A DNA stretch of 64,000 bases, taken from contig JAFCMP010000412.1 in NCBI GenBank assembly GCA_017506865.1, positions 1 to 64,000 of the forward strand. Reading direction: 5' to 3'. A program made the position numbers and the translations under genes. Source of the DNA: Tribonema minus (lineage: Eukaryota > Sar > Xanthophyceae > Tribonematales > Tribonemataceae). Below, one piece after another: positions 34,501-44,600 of the stretch. Positions within the stretch are counted from its first letter, which is position 1. Each line of letters starts with the position of its first letter. Below the pieces are notes generated by a model. It was not told the origin of the DNA. It saw only the letters and a program-made list of their open reading frames with translations, and searched no databases.

Positions 34501-37500
34501 ACTACCAGTAATACCCCATATCCCAACAATGTCATATAAACAACTTGTCGAGTCTCAGGCGTGATTCAGTGTATGCAGCCTAGTTTTGCGCGCGCACGGG
34601 ACCACACAATCGAGGAGCGTCCCGCCGCCTAGCCCATCTTGAGCTACATTTCTGGGCTGCACCAATCAGGTGTGATGCCAGTAGGTGTTCAACATACTAA
34701 TACCTGCAAATCATCCTGTGAGTGCATGTCCTAGCGCCGCCGCTAGCCGCTTCCCGCCACTTGCGCACGAGCTCGCGCCCAGAGCAGGCTTCTTGATGCG
34801 ACAGCGCTGACCACTTCTTTGCTGTTGACTGCCCTGCCGCATTACCGCTGCCGCCGCCGCCGCCACTGCCACCGCTGCCGCCGCCGCCGTCACCGCCACC
34901 GCTGCCGCCGCCGCCGCCGCCTCCGCCGCCGCCGCCGCCGCCGCTGTCGTCGCTGTTGCCGCCGTCGCCGCCGCCGCTGTCGCCGCTGCCGCCGCTGCCG
35001 CCGCCATGCCACGCCGTCGCCATGCCACATCCACTGGTGCTGCCTCTGCCGTGCTGCACAACAGGCAGTTGCCGGCTACAACCGCGACCCCATCATGGGC
35101 CAGAAGACGCCGTGGACGCTGTACGCTGGCGGCATGCGCATCGATGCAGAATGTGCGTCCACACGAACGTGAAGTGAACTTGAAACTACGAGCTGCGCAC
35201 CTGGATTCCTATAGAGTACATGTACTTTGCAGTAGTACTTTATTTCAAACACTATTGCTGCAGTAGTATAGGTAGGTAGTATTGTAGTTGCACTTCATGC
35301 TTAGTGTACGCCTATACTCAGAAGTCTATACCTAAAAGTGCTCCACGAATGAACTTGTATGCACGGTGCTGGTGCACAAGCGCCGCACGCGAATGAGCGT
35401 CGTCAGGCGCGGTGCGCTGGCGCTCTATGATGTGAGCTAGTAATACGCAGCTGCGAGCGCCTCACTTGCAGAGCTACCATCGCTTCTGTGCGCAAACGCT
35501 GACCATCTGGCACGCCGCTGCCGCTGCCGCCGCCGCCCACGCTGCGCTACTGCACACAGACTTTGACTGTGGCTCACCCGGCGCTGCATACGGCGATGAC
35601 ACCCCGGACGTCAACACGGGCACCTCTGCGCTGCGGCCGTACGCCGGCGTCGAGGTGTCTGAGGACAATGTGAGTTGACGATTTCTGTTGTAGTTGGTAA
35701 GGTTGGGGGCGTGAGATGTTACCGCTGGCATCCCCTTGCACGCACTGCGATGCCACTGGCACTACATGTGTAGACTACTAGTTCTTCTGAAGTCTGACTG
35801 CGCAGGCATGATGAGTTGTTGGGGACAAAGTAGAAGTCGCTGCCTCATTTCATTGTTTGCGCTTGCTCGCGCCACTGTCGATATTGTGGTGCACTCTTGC
35901 CGCGACACCGGCCACTTGCGGTGCAATGGTGGCATAACTTATAAGCGGTCGTTTGGCACGCTGACCCCTCATGTTTTTACTTTCTCAGGGTCTGCGCTCA
36001 AAGTGCATCATTTACAACCAATACACGTGTGTGTCCACTGGCAGGAGTTCATCAAGTCCACGAGCTTCAAGTTTGTGGACTCCAGCGGCGCCTTCATCAC
36101 CCTTGACAACGGGGAGTGGACGCGATGTGAGTTGACTTCAACTTCCTTTCTCAAGGCACTGCTCGCTGGCTAGCGATAGGTCGTGTTTGTGATTTGTCAG
36201 GTATCCGCCTTGCTTGTCGGTGAGCGCAGGGACACAAGTCGTAGACACAAGGCTAGAATGAATGGTCATGTGTGCTGCTCACAAGGTCCAACAATACTAC
36301 TACTGTAGTATGTGCACGGAACACGTTGATCATTGAACAGGGATACCATATGAGACGTGTGAGCACTGAGCACTGACACCACATGCAATTTTTGCTATGC
36401 GCACTTTGCACTGCACACTGCGCTGTGCTGTGCAGACTCCATCAATGTGCCCGTGGTGTACGGTGAGATGTGGTGGGAGATGAGGCACTCCGTGCTGGGC
36501 GGCGGCGGCTTTAAGTGAGTCATGAATTGATGCGACATCATTACTTAAGTGAAGGTATTCAGAAGTTTACAATCACACCTGTCATGACATGGCCTATTGA
36601 ACGGCTACAAGAAGGGGAGCTCACACCTTGAGTGTTTTGCTACGCCTTGTGTGCAGCATTGAGAAAGCGACCCGGAGCTCACATTTTGTGTGTTTCTCCT
36701 GTTCCTTCATATATACCTACTGCGAAGTAGTGTTTGTCCTGCACACAAATATATTGCCACAAAGGTTTCCACTCACTTGTAGTATCGCTTTAACTGCAGA
36801 CGTCTAGTACTTTTGAAGCAGTGTATACCCAACACGCTTTAGGTGCATGAAGCAAAATCACTTCAGGTCACTGAACATGGGCGATCCCCAGAATGCACAT
36901 TCCCTGTTGACACAAGTCCGCCTCGAACTACCGCGGCGCAGTGCAAATTGTAGAGGCAGGTCAACTCGCCGATGCGTCATGCCCAGGAGCGCGCCACGAC
37001 AGGTCTGCACCTTGCATCTCCATCGCAGTCCGCCGCTGACACACACCGCGCCAACGCCAAACTCCACCTCCTGCATTGCCTTTCTGTTCATACCTCATTG
37101 TATACCAGGCTGATTGCCGACAGCACCAACTGCGCCGACCCGGCGGCGGACGGCGGCCTGGTGCTGCTGGACGTAGCAGGCGTCACGGCGGCCTGGGAGG
37201 CCAAAACGGAGCCGCCCTACTTGCCGTTCACCTCGCGCTGCTGGCAGACGCAGCGGTGGGCCTCCCAGAACGCTTTCGCCACCCCCGGCGAGCACTTCCT
37301 GACACTGTGCTCGAAAACGAATGGCTTCAACGTCTCCTACCTGGACTTCACGCCCTACCAGCCCGGGCACAAGCTCAAGGTCGGCCCGGCTGTGGGTGGT
37401 AAGGCGGCGGCGGAGGCGATGGCACAGGCGGTGATGGCTGTGGCAACGGCAGCGACGGCGGCGTCGACGGCGGCGGCGGCGGCGGCGCGGCAGCAGCGGC

Positions 37501-37643
37501 TGCGGCAGGGGCAACTGCATTGCCCTGGGCGCGATGACGTTGTCAGCATGCAATCTGAAACGGTCGCTGCACGCGCCTGTCAGCGGGCTGGCGATACACG
37601 CGTGCCGGTTGATCGCCTGTTGCCCCGTGCATTCTCCTCGTAA
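28528..37643 (+). CDS. GH16 family beta-glucanase, membrane-anchored, with C-terminal CBM6-like module (apparent frameshift)
   Basis: Family 16 glycosidases hydrolyse or transfer beta-1,3(4)-glucans such as laminarin. Exons: 28528-29055, 29965-30055, 30383-30415, 30701-30902, about 31570-31751, 32259-32361, 32938-33019, 34050-34238, 35065-35152, 35560-35669, 36045-36126, 36436-36514, 37109-37643. Start ATG 28528 follows an in-frame TAA. Residues about 40-61 form a signal anchor, followed by a Gly/Ser/Pro linker. The catalytic domain runs from KLLWHDEF to FDYVRVWDL; the active-site motif DELDIMES fits ExDxxE with bulge. From exon 35065 on, IDAEYFDCGSPGAAYGDD and EWTRYSINVPVVYG resemble CBM6. 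Problems: exon 4 shifts frame near 30846 (YGR, then IAATLPRGRGAWPSIFML one frame over), and the exon carrying the active site has no in-frame AG acceptor. It may be a pseudogene or contain assembly errors. The C-terminal tail after VGPAVGG is low-complexity. Confidence 0.8.
30600..30698 (+). repeat. (CCG/CCA)n tract before a glucanase acceptor
   Basis: A C-rich triplet tract ends in CCACCACCAG, the acceptor of exon 30701. It is read here as an intron polypyrimidine tract, not as a proline-rich peptide, because the GH16 fold joins directly across the intron (GNGELQ to SYSEANVILEDGKLVLEG). Confidence 0.75.
30851..31244 (+). repeat. Three copies of a glucanase exon end
   Basis: The exon end encoding GAWPSIFML with its donor (30851-30910) is repeated at 31066-31112 (GGCCGCGGCGCCTGGCCCTC conserved) and in shorter form at 31205-31244 (CGCCTGGCCGTCCATCTTTA, followed by a GTGAGC donor-like site). 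The third copy has a better donor than the second. Confidence 0.8.
31678..31887 (+). repeat. Copied glucanase exon fragment in the next intron
   Basis: Bases 31678-31724 (encoding VLGTLHYGWPDGATG) recur at 31841-31885 as VLGTLHYGWPDGATRG followed by a GGTGCGC donor-like site, about 160 bp downstream within the intron. Confidence 0.85.
32094..32280 (+). repeat. Duplicated acceptor boundary of a glucanase exon
   Basis: GCTGCATGAGCAGGCCAAAA plus CGGCTGCG at the real acceptor (about 32247-32273, exon start 32259) is preceded by a near-identical copy at 32103-32130. The copy reads into a stop soon after the splice site. Confidence 0.85.
33000..33295 (+). repeat. Duplicated donor boundary of a glucanase exon
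   Basis: CTATGACAAGCCCTTTCAGG TGCGTCACA at 33001-33029 (exon end plus donor) is repeated as CTATGACAAGCCATTCCAGG TGTGTCACA at 33259-33287. Confidence 0.85.
33640..34110 (+). repeat. Four decayed copies of an acceptor boundary upstream of the real exon
   Basis: The boundary CACAGTTGATCCTGAACCTG plus GCGGT (exon start 34050) is foreshadowed at about 33650 (GGCAGTTGATCCTGGGCAG), 33720 (CAGCTGATCCTGAACCTGGC), 33847 (CACAGTTGATACTCAAACTG) and 33959 (CACAGTAAATACTGAACCTG). The spacing is irregular (70-125 bp) and CA-rich microsatellite lies between copies. Confidence 0.85.
33669..33704 (+). repeat. (CA)n microsatellite
   Basis: A CA dinucleotide run lies in the intron before exon 34050; a second looser run is at about 33764-33815. 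They lie between the decayed acceptor copies. Confidence 0.9.
34846..35009 (+). repeat. (CCG)n tract in a glucanase intron
   Basis: About 160 bp of CCG/CTG/CCA triplets lie 56 bp before the exon starting at 35065. All three frames are open over part of it, but the exon joins in phase without it, so I treat it as intronic C-rich sequence. Confidence 0.85.
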
Positions 37644-38100
37644 ATCAGTAGTCATGGGCTGAGCGCCTCAACATCCAATCATTGTTGTTTCATGTTGATC
37701 AGTAGTGTGGGAATCTGCCCCTTTATCCGCCCTATTAAGGACCACTTCTGGTCCCACGTTACTTTGCAACTTCGCAACTTCCGTATTGCTGGTGACCTAC
37801 CATTGGTCAGTTGCCCACCAATGACCCCCATTACTTTGGCCTTAGGTGCGCATGTGGTGTTGCCGACTGCCCGCCAATGTTGCCACCTGCTGGCAGCAGC
37901 TCCTCTCTTGCTCCCTTCAAGTTGCAGTACTATTCACTCTTCATCTGCAACCCAGTGTCAGCCTTCTGCCTGCCGCTGCCTTGCCTGGAGTCAACAAATG
38001 GCCTGCTGTTCTAGTCTACAGCTGAGTGTGGGCTGACCTTCTACTGGTTCGGCCACACCACACTCAGTGTTTTGGGGCTTGAAACAGCCTACCCCACATT
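37644..38100. other. Intergenic, nothing recognised
   Basis: About 450 bp after the glucanase stop with no coding or structural feature that I can support. Confidence 0.5.
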
Positions 38101-40039
38101 TTGGAGGAGTCTGAGGCGCCCGCCCCTGCCTCATCCCCGAAGGTCCGATGCTGCCCACCACTTTCTGGACAAGCCCAATCGGGTTTCGAACTTCACGCGG
38201 TTCCTGGCGCAGCAGCAGCAGCAGCAGCGACTTTCCAGCGTCCCGCCTTCGTCAGCAAGCACCGTAACTGTGAACGCTGGCCAGCATCATCTCACAGCAG
38301 CAACGCTCCTGACAACTTCGTCCTACCCTGCCTTCAAACGAACAAGGCAAGATCGCGTTCGCCATCTACCGGGCCAAGAGCCTTCTGGACAGCATCAGCG
38401 TCAACCAGTTTCGGCCACCTCCAGTGGAAGCGACGGCCGTGCACCAGAGCTCCAGGAGTGCCTGTTCCTTACCATCCTCGAGGGGGGTCTACTTCCAGCT
38501 GGCTAGCCTGAGGGCTACGTCAACAAATGCGCCTGCAGCAGTGCAGACCCATTCCCGCTTCAACGAGGAGGAGATGGTGGCTTCGCTTCAGCGCATCGAG
38601 CGCACCATCGTGTTACCCAACAAGGAGAACTTCCTTCTGACGGCACACGGCGTCAACAGCGCCAATTTCATGCCGCCACAGCATGGCTCCGACAGTTCTC
38701 CCTCCGCCGACTAACTTAAAGTACATTGACGACGACCTGCCCTCAACAGCTACATCAACTTTGACGACAACCAGTTCTTTGAGAGCTGCAGCAACTTTGA
38801 CGACGACGCGGCGTCCTTCAACAGCTACGGCAACCTCAACAACGGCAACCACAACGGCAGCGGACGCCGTACCTATCGCGACACTCGACAGAGTGACAAC
38901 TCCCGTTCGCAGCATGCTCCCACCCGTCAAGGTGGCAACTCTGCGCAGCGTTTTGCTCCCTCTGCAGGTGCCGCCTCCGCACATGCGCCCTCTCATGATC
39001 ACCGCCAGCAGCGCCAGCAGGCGCCGCCGCCGTCATCACCGCTCAACCCCAGCAGCGAACTTCAAGGCCGCAACCAAGACGCACACCGCCAGCCCAACGG
39101 CAGCGGTTCCAACAACGCTGGCACGCCTGGCGCCGCTCAGCAGCGCACGCGAACAGCGCATTATGGCTCTGCAGACATGTCAACCTTCAAGTTGGCGCCC
39201 CCTCATACCTACTTGCCACGGCTAGCGCAGACCCAAGCGTCATCCCCGTCAGCATGTCCCCTCGTTGGCGCACTGACGACTGGTACAAGATGTTCGGCAA
39301 CAACGCCGCAACCACCTTGGCCACCGTTCCAGTTAAGATCGGCAGCGGAACCGATGAACTCGAACTTTCAGCTGCCTTCGTCACCACGGCTAATGGCAGC
39401 CCTCACCGCCGCAGCGCTCGCGAGCTCAGCCGCGCCTGTCAAGTTCATCCGCACAACTGCAACCGCAACTCGGCGCGCCGCTCCCCGCCGCACAACCTGC
39501 CGTCACGGTGCAGGCACCACACGCTGCCTCCACAGCCTGTCGCTCGGCACAACCGCCGAGCGCCGCTTGCGGGCGCAGCGCGCGCCAAAGTGGTGCGCAT
39601 TGGAGTTCAGCGCACCTCCGCAGCTTTGGAGGCCGCACATCGTGCCGCACGCCCCATCTACCATGATACAGATGCTGCAGGAGGACCCCCTATTGCCGAC
39701 CGGCGCGCAGAACTTGAAGTTGGCATATCCGATTCACTTGCCACTTTGGCAATTGGGTCATTCGGCAGCATCGGGGAGCAGGCCCTGGGGCGGAAGCTGC
39801 TGGAGGCTGTGGCGACGGAGTACGCCATGGCAGGATGTCAGTGCCCGGAGGAGCGCGCCGTAAAGCTTTTAAGGGCATCGCCCTGGCGCGCTTATGCTCT
39901 GTCGGCAGCGCTCCACATGGCGTGCTCTGGCCGCGTCATGACACACATGCATGGCCGAATCCAGGGGGGGGGAGGAGGACGTAGGGGAGGATCCCGAGAT
40001 GCCATTTGGCGGCGGCGGCGTTTGAGTGGTTGTCGTTGA
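38101..40039 (+). pseudogene. Degenerate low-complexity coding region
   Basis: Coding-like sequence switches frame several times. One frame gives a run of A/Q (about 38200-38230). A second (about 38345-38711) reads GKIAFAIYRAKSLLDSISVN and later EEEMVASLQRIERTIVLPNK, ending at TAA. After a second stop at 38727-38729 the same frame reopens (38730-39863) with Asn/Gly/Gln-rich sequence (SNFDDDAASFNSYGNLNNGN). Near 39254 another frame carries RWRTDDWYKMFGNNAATT, and near 39770 SIGEQALGRKLLEAVATEY. No family recognised. The pattern suggests a decayed gene or element, or a gene with sequence errors. The piece near 39760 is related to both copies of the dispersed repeat. Confidence 0.5.
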
Positions 40040-40107
40040 CGCACTCTCAGACCGTTACACGACATGTAGATTCCGTACAGCAAGCTTCAAGGTAAATGCC
40101 ATTCATC

Positions 40108-40127
40108 TGGGCTTTTTCGCGCCCTGA
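40108..40127. repeat. 20-bp element shared with 51346-51365
   Basis: TGGGCTTTTTCGCGCCCTGA occurs exactly here and at 51346-51365, both in intergenic DNA and in the same orientation. GGGC and GCCC could pair to form a short hairpin. Confidence 0.8.
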
Positions 40128-40269
40128 ACGAGGAATTAATAAAAAAAATACATGAACAGTTGTTTGCGAGTGCAGGCTGGTGTGTAAGTGTGCGCCATGA
40201 TATTTATGAATTCACTAAATTAAAAAAATTTATAGTTTTGCAGAATCTTGGCGACCACAGTTGTCAATC

Positions 40270-40835
40270 CGATTGAGTCACAGCATCGGGGAGCAACGGC
40301 AGCCGCTGCTGGATGCAGTGTCAGGTGACTATCAATAGTGCTTGGAAGTGAATATTCAGGTTGCTCATCCAGACCCTGACTCTCAAGGGCACAGCATTTG
40401 CTCACTCCGATCTGTCCGCAGCGCATCATGTTTGCAATTGCTGCTGGCAGCGGCCCACATGAATTGAGGGGGTGGAGGAGGGTAACAAGAGAAGGTGAGG
40501 TGCAGAAACATGACGACTTCTTGTGGTTGAGCACTATGAACGGCGGCATGAATAATACACAGCTTTCACATGGAGAACATACTTAGATGCCAAAGCTTTA
40601 GTCTAGTCTATTGGTGTGGTGCAATGAAAGACGAAGCAGATCTGCGAGAGTGAGGAAACGTCTAAAAGGAGCCCAGATAACACCTGGTACTTTCTCCATT
40701 GTCCTCAGAACCTAGCTGCACACGACAAGCTGAACGTGTGAGCTGAACGTGTGCTTGGGTCGAGGGCATCCCTGAGTCTTGCTCAGCTGGCAGTGCGCCG
40801 CCATGCCTTGAAGAATTTGCAAGGCTTCTTAAATC
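40270..40835 (+). repeat. Dispersed repeat, copy B
   Basis: Direct, diverged counterpart of 26885-27445. Its start reads SIGEQRQPLLDAV in one frame, and it lies immediately downstream of the degenerate coding region whose 3' part it resembles. No terminal inverted repeats or target-site duplication were seen. Confidence 0.75.
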
Positions 40836-40979
40836 AACCTTCAAGACGAGGAAAGACAAAAAACTAGGATTCACATTGACGTCACAGCACAGCACATATG
40901 GCAAGTTCACAATTGGAGCTTTCAAAAACACACACACGCAAGTTGTTGGGGGATGAAAACACAACAAAAACCCTGCATT

Positions 40980-41052
40980 CAGTCACGACGGGGTTCGAAC
41001 CCGCGACCCTTCGCTTAGAAGGCGAAAGCGCTTCCCACTGCGCCACGCGACC
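40980..41052 (-). tRNA. trnR-UCU: tRNA-Arg (UCU)
   Basis: On the minus strand a complete cloverleaf can be drawn without an intron. The acceptor stem GGTCGCG/CGTGACT uses two G-U pairs. The D arm is GCGC/GCGC. The anticodon stem is TTCGC/GCGAA with loop CTTCTAA, so the anticodon is TCT (reads AGA). The variable loop has 5 nt, and the T arm is GCGGG-TTCGAAC-CCCGT with an intact internal box B. The discriminator base is G. A run of T at 40925-40975 on the transcribed side was not clearly identified as terminator. Only one further degenerate tRNA-like stretch was noticed in the window (near 10890). Confidence 0.93.
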
Positions 41053-41691
41053 CATTTTTCATAGAGACACTGTGACAGAGTTTTACCGAGCTGGCAGTGT
41101 CGGTGCCGCCATGCTCCTGTTGTTTGGTATAGGCCACCTGTGGGCGGCAGCAGCGCTGTGTTCAGCTGATATGCACCTTGCCCCACAATGACAACTGGTC
41201 CAGACTCAAGGCCCAAAATGGGGTCGCACACCGCACGAAATGCCAAAATCGCATCACGCCTCAAGCACGCCCTCGAGCTAGCTCCCAACAAAGAAGGCCT
41301 CGAAAATTGCCTGCCGGAGATTGCTGATGGCGCCAGAAGCGAGCAGTGCAAAGCTGTACACAGCCCGCTCGAACTCAGCTGCTTGCTGAGTCGCGAGCCA
41401 CAGCATGTTCACCAATAGTAGTCCAACTGTGACATCGAGCTCACATCTTCCAAATCATCATGTTTGGAATCAAAGTGCACCGCCATTGCTTGAAGCCTGC
41501 AATGGAAAAATTCACTCTACTCCACAGCATACAAATGCCGATAATAATGAAAGCAATAAAAACATAGGAATGTAGTGGCATGGCGGAGGAAAAGCTAACC
41601 ACATCCATCACGGACTGTGTGCATTATTTACTCAGCCTGTCGGCGTTCATCATGTACAAAGGAGGGGGGATGTGATACTTGTCCATCAACT
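41053..41691. other. Intergenic, nothing recognised
   Basis: Sequence between the tRNA gene and the ERO1 stop codon. It should hold the ERO1 3' untranslated region; I see no other supported feature. Confidence 0.5.
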
Positions 41692-44600
41692 TCAACTTGT
41701 CTTTTTTGCGCCGAGCGACGCTGCGCCATTTTGTAACCCTCCGGCGGCAGCAGCGCTCTTGCGCTTGCGTAACCGCTCAACCAGGAGTGTCGCCAGCACC
41801 ACCAGCACCGCCAGCGGCACGCCGCCATAGACCGCTGCCTTCGTGGCCACCTGCTGCACCTCTAGCCGCTTGAACTTGGGCACCGTGCCGACGCTTTTGG
41901 CCAGCTGCGCCGCCGTGTTGACGAGCGCAATGACTTCGTTGCGGCTCAGGTCCTGCACCTCCTCGCAGCTCTCGCTCGCCAGCAGGATCTTGATGGCCTG
42001 CATCATCAGACGTATGTCAAAGGGTAAACTACACTTCAAAAGTACAATGAATGATGCAGATTGCCCTCTCATACACAAGTATACTTTGATGGCCACTGCT
42101 GCTGGCGCCTGAAGCCAGACACCCAATCTTCAGCTATGCTTGACATAGTGCACAACACTGACCAGTGATCGACGTTGTGCTGATGTAAGCCGTGTTCAAA
42201 ATCAGTGTTCGGCTTGCGCCTTCTGCTCTTCTGTTGCTTGACTAGTCTAGCGCCTGGCATGAACAACCAGAGACTGTGCAGAGACTATCAGGATCAAGGA
42301 CAACCACAATCGCAAAGCAGCATCAGCGCAGCGCGCTCAAACCAGCCGACAAAGCAGTGCTCACCATGCCAACCGCAACATAGGCATGTGTGGCCTGCCT
42401 GCAGTGCCCACGTGCGATGCGAAGCACAGCAGCGCTCATTGGTTTAAAGAAACAGCAATTGATCATGAAGCTATGAAGGGGCGTGTTTGCGGCATGTGTT
42501 CACATGTACGCACACTGCACACCGCAAAGTGACTGCGTGCACTTGATACAAGACCACAAGTAGGGGTAGAATTAGGGTTAGGTAAAAGCAGTGCTCACCG
42601 TGCCGATGCCCAGCGTCTCGAGCTTGCCCCACATCTTGCACTTCTCGCACCCCACGCAGTCCATGATGCGCGATATGTTGTGGAACTTTGCCACAAACTG
42701 CTCGCGCAGCTCGCGCTTCTCCTCTAGCTCGCGCGCGTACACCGCGTCCAAAGGCGACCGCTGCGCTGCCTCAACCTGCGGCAAGCATGTCCAAGCATTT
42801 CAGTTGTGTAACAGTCAGTTGCGTAACTGTCAGTTGTGTGATGGAAGGCATGTGGTAAACATGACCAGTGGAATTGTGGTGCTTGGCAGCAGCGCTCAAC
42901 AACACGCGCATGCACCGCATGTAGTCCAGCGGCGGCGACCGCAGCACAGCTTCAACCTGTGGCACGCGCTAGACGAAGCAGTCAGGTGCATGTCAAACAC
43001 AGCCTTTCTGGCAACTGCAAACACCGCTACAACTACATTGTGCGACTGCCAGACAAAATGGGCTGAGGATACACAAGACTACCTCTCACCTCAAACATGC
43101 CCGTCTCGTTGAACCCCCCCATGCACAGTGTGTGCGGCGCAGCCCCTCCCCCATTGCCATTGCCGTTACCATTGCCATTGAACAGCGTCACCGCGCCATT
43201 CGCCAGCTGCGGCAGGCTGGGCTCGCTCTGGTGATCTACCAGCGCCTGCAGCAGCTGCATGGTGTGCGCATCCTCGCGCGCGTTGCCGGTGGCGTAGTCA
43301 TAGTGCTTGAGCACTGGCGCGGCCTTGGCCAGCGCGCGCAGCAGGAACAGGTACGCAAAGTACATGTTGGTGAGGCGGTCCGGGTGCGCGCCGACGGCGC
43401 GTGTGAAGAACTCCACGTTGGGCCCGTACCTGCAGTTCAAGTTGAAGTTGAGGCGGCAGCATGATGTTGTTAGATCACATAAAGTCAGGCACATAGGCAC
43501 AAGATGTGGCGGGGCAGCGTCCAGTTGCAGCGCTTTTGTTCGAGCTGTTCAAGCGGTTCAAGTGCGCACAGACGGCGCAGGAGGAAAGACAGCATCAACT
43601 GCAGTTGAAGTTGAACACCTACATGTGTGTGCCAGTGAGCCACGAAGTGATTGCGTGTCACTCAGGCTGCAATTGAATTGCAGGGCGCACCTGCACGGTG
43701 TCAATAGCACTCGAACACATGACCGACTCTATGTAGGAATGCTGCATTGAAGATCAAGTGTCCAGTCGCAGGCAAATTGCAATGCATTGGATGTGTCTTT
43801 GGTGTGACAAGCGGCACCAGGCAGATCGAGTCTGGCGACAAGTTCAGGCGCACTTAAATCCTATCCTAAAACTGTTCACAAGCAAAGACCAGATCATATA
43901 AGTGTGTGCCGCTAGCCTGGCTTGAGCTGGCAGCAGCCGAGCACCACAAGCTCTCCATCGCATCTGGCGTTTTGAGTGCCACACCCCATACCACTTACCA
44001 CAACTACACATATCAAGCAGGCCAGGGGCTGAACACCGTGCAGAATCTGGTCACACATGATCATATACATCAAAATACTTTCAAATACACACAGAATGGC
44101 GCTATAAAACTCTACATACTTCAACTTGACATTCTGCAGTACTTCAATCTGCAAGCATACACTTTGAATTATCAGCAATGCTCGCTCACCGTCCATTGTC
44201 GAAGCGGTAGTCATTGGCGATCTGCGTGGTGATGGAGCTCTGCAGGCCGCTGATGAGCCTGAAGAAGACACGCTTCTCACGGCACACGCTCTTGCCCCCC
44301 TCAAACCCCTCAAAACAGTTCTCCAAGTAGATGGCCTTCCACACGCGCCATGCGCTGGCACCGCTGTATCCCGTGAACCGCTCGGGGTTCAGCTCTAAGT
44401 TGACGTATCTGTGAATGGCAATTAGAGCGGGGAGGGGAAAGAAAAGGGTGATGAGCTGGCAGTTGTGAATCCCTGTTCTTGCACCTGTCTGTGTACTTCT
44501 ATTAAGAAGCATTTAGGGTTAGATGGCGCGCCACAATGTGGCTCATGCAACCGTCATGGTTGGACTTGAGGGTCACTGTGTTTTGACAACTGGTCAACAC

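Noticed and set aside
34697-35172. Open frames across the CCG tract (Gly/Ser-rich, Ala-rich or Arg-rich peptides)
   Set aside because: Present in several frames at once from a triplet repeat; the flanking glucanase exons join in phase without it.
35466-35559. Extension of the CBM6 exon upstream (SYHRFCAQTLTIWHAAAAAAA)
   Set aside because: Wrong phase relative to the exon ending at 35152; using the CACAG acceptor at 35559 restores IDAEYFDCGSPG, which fits the CBM6 pattern.
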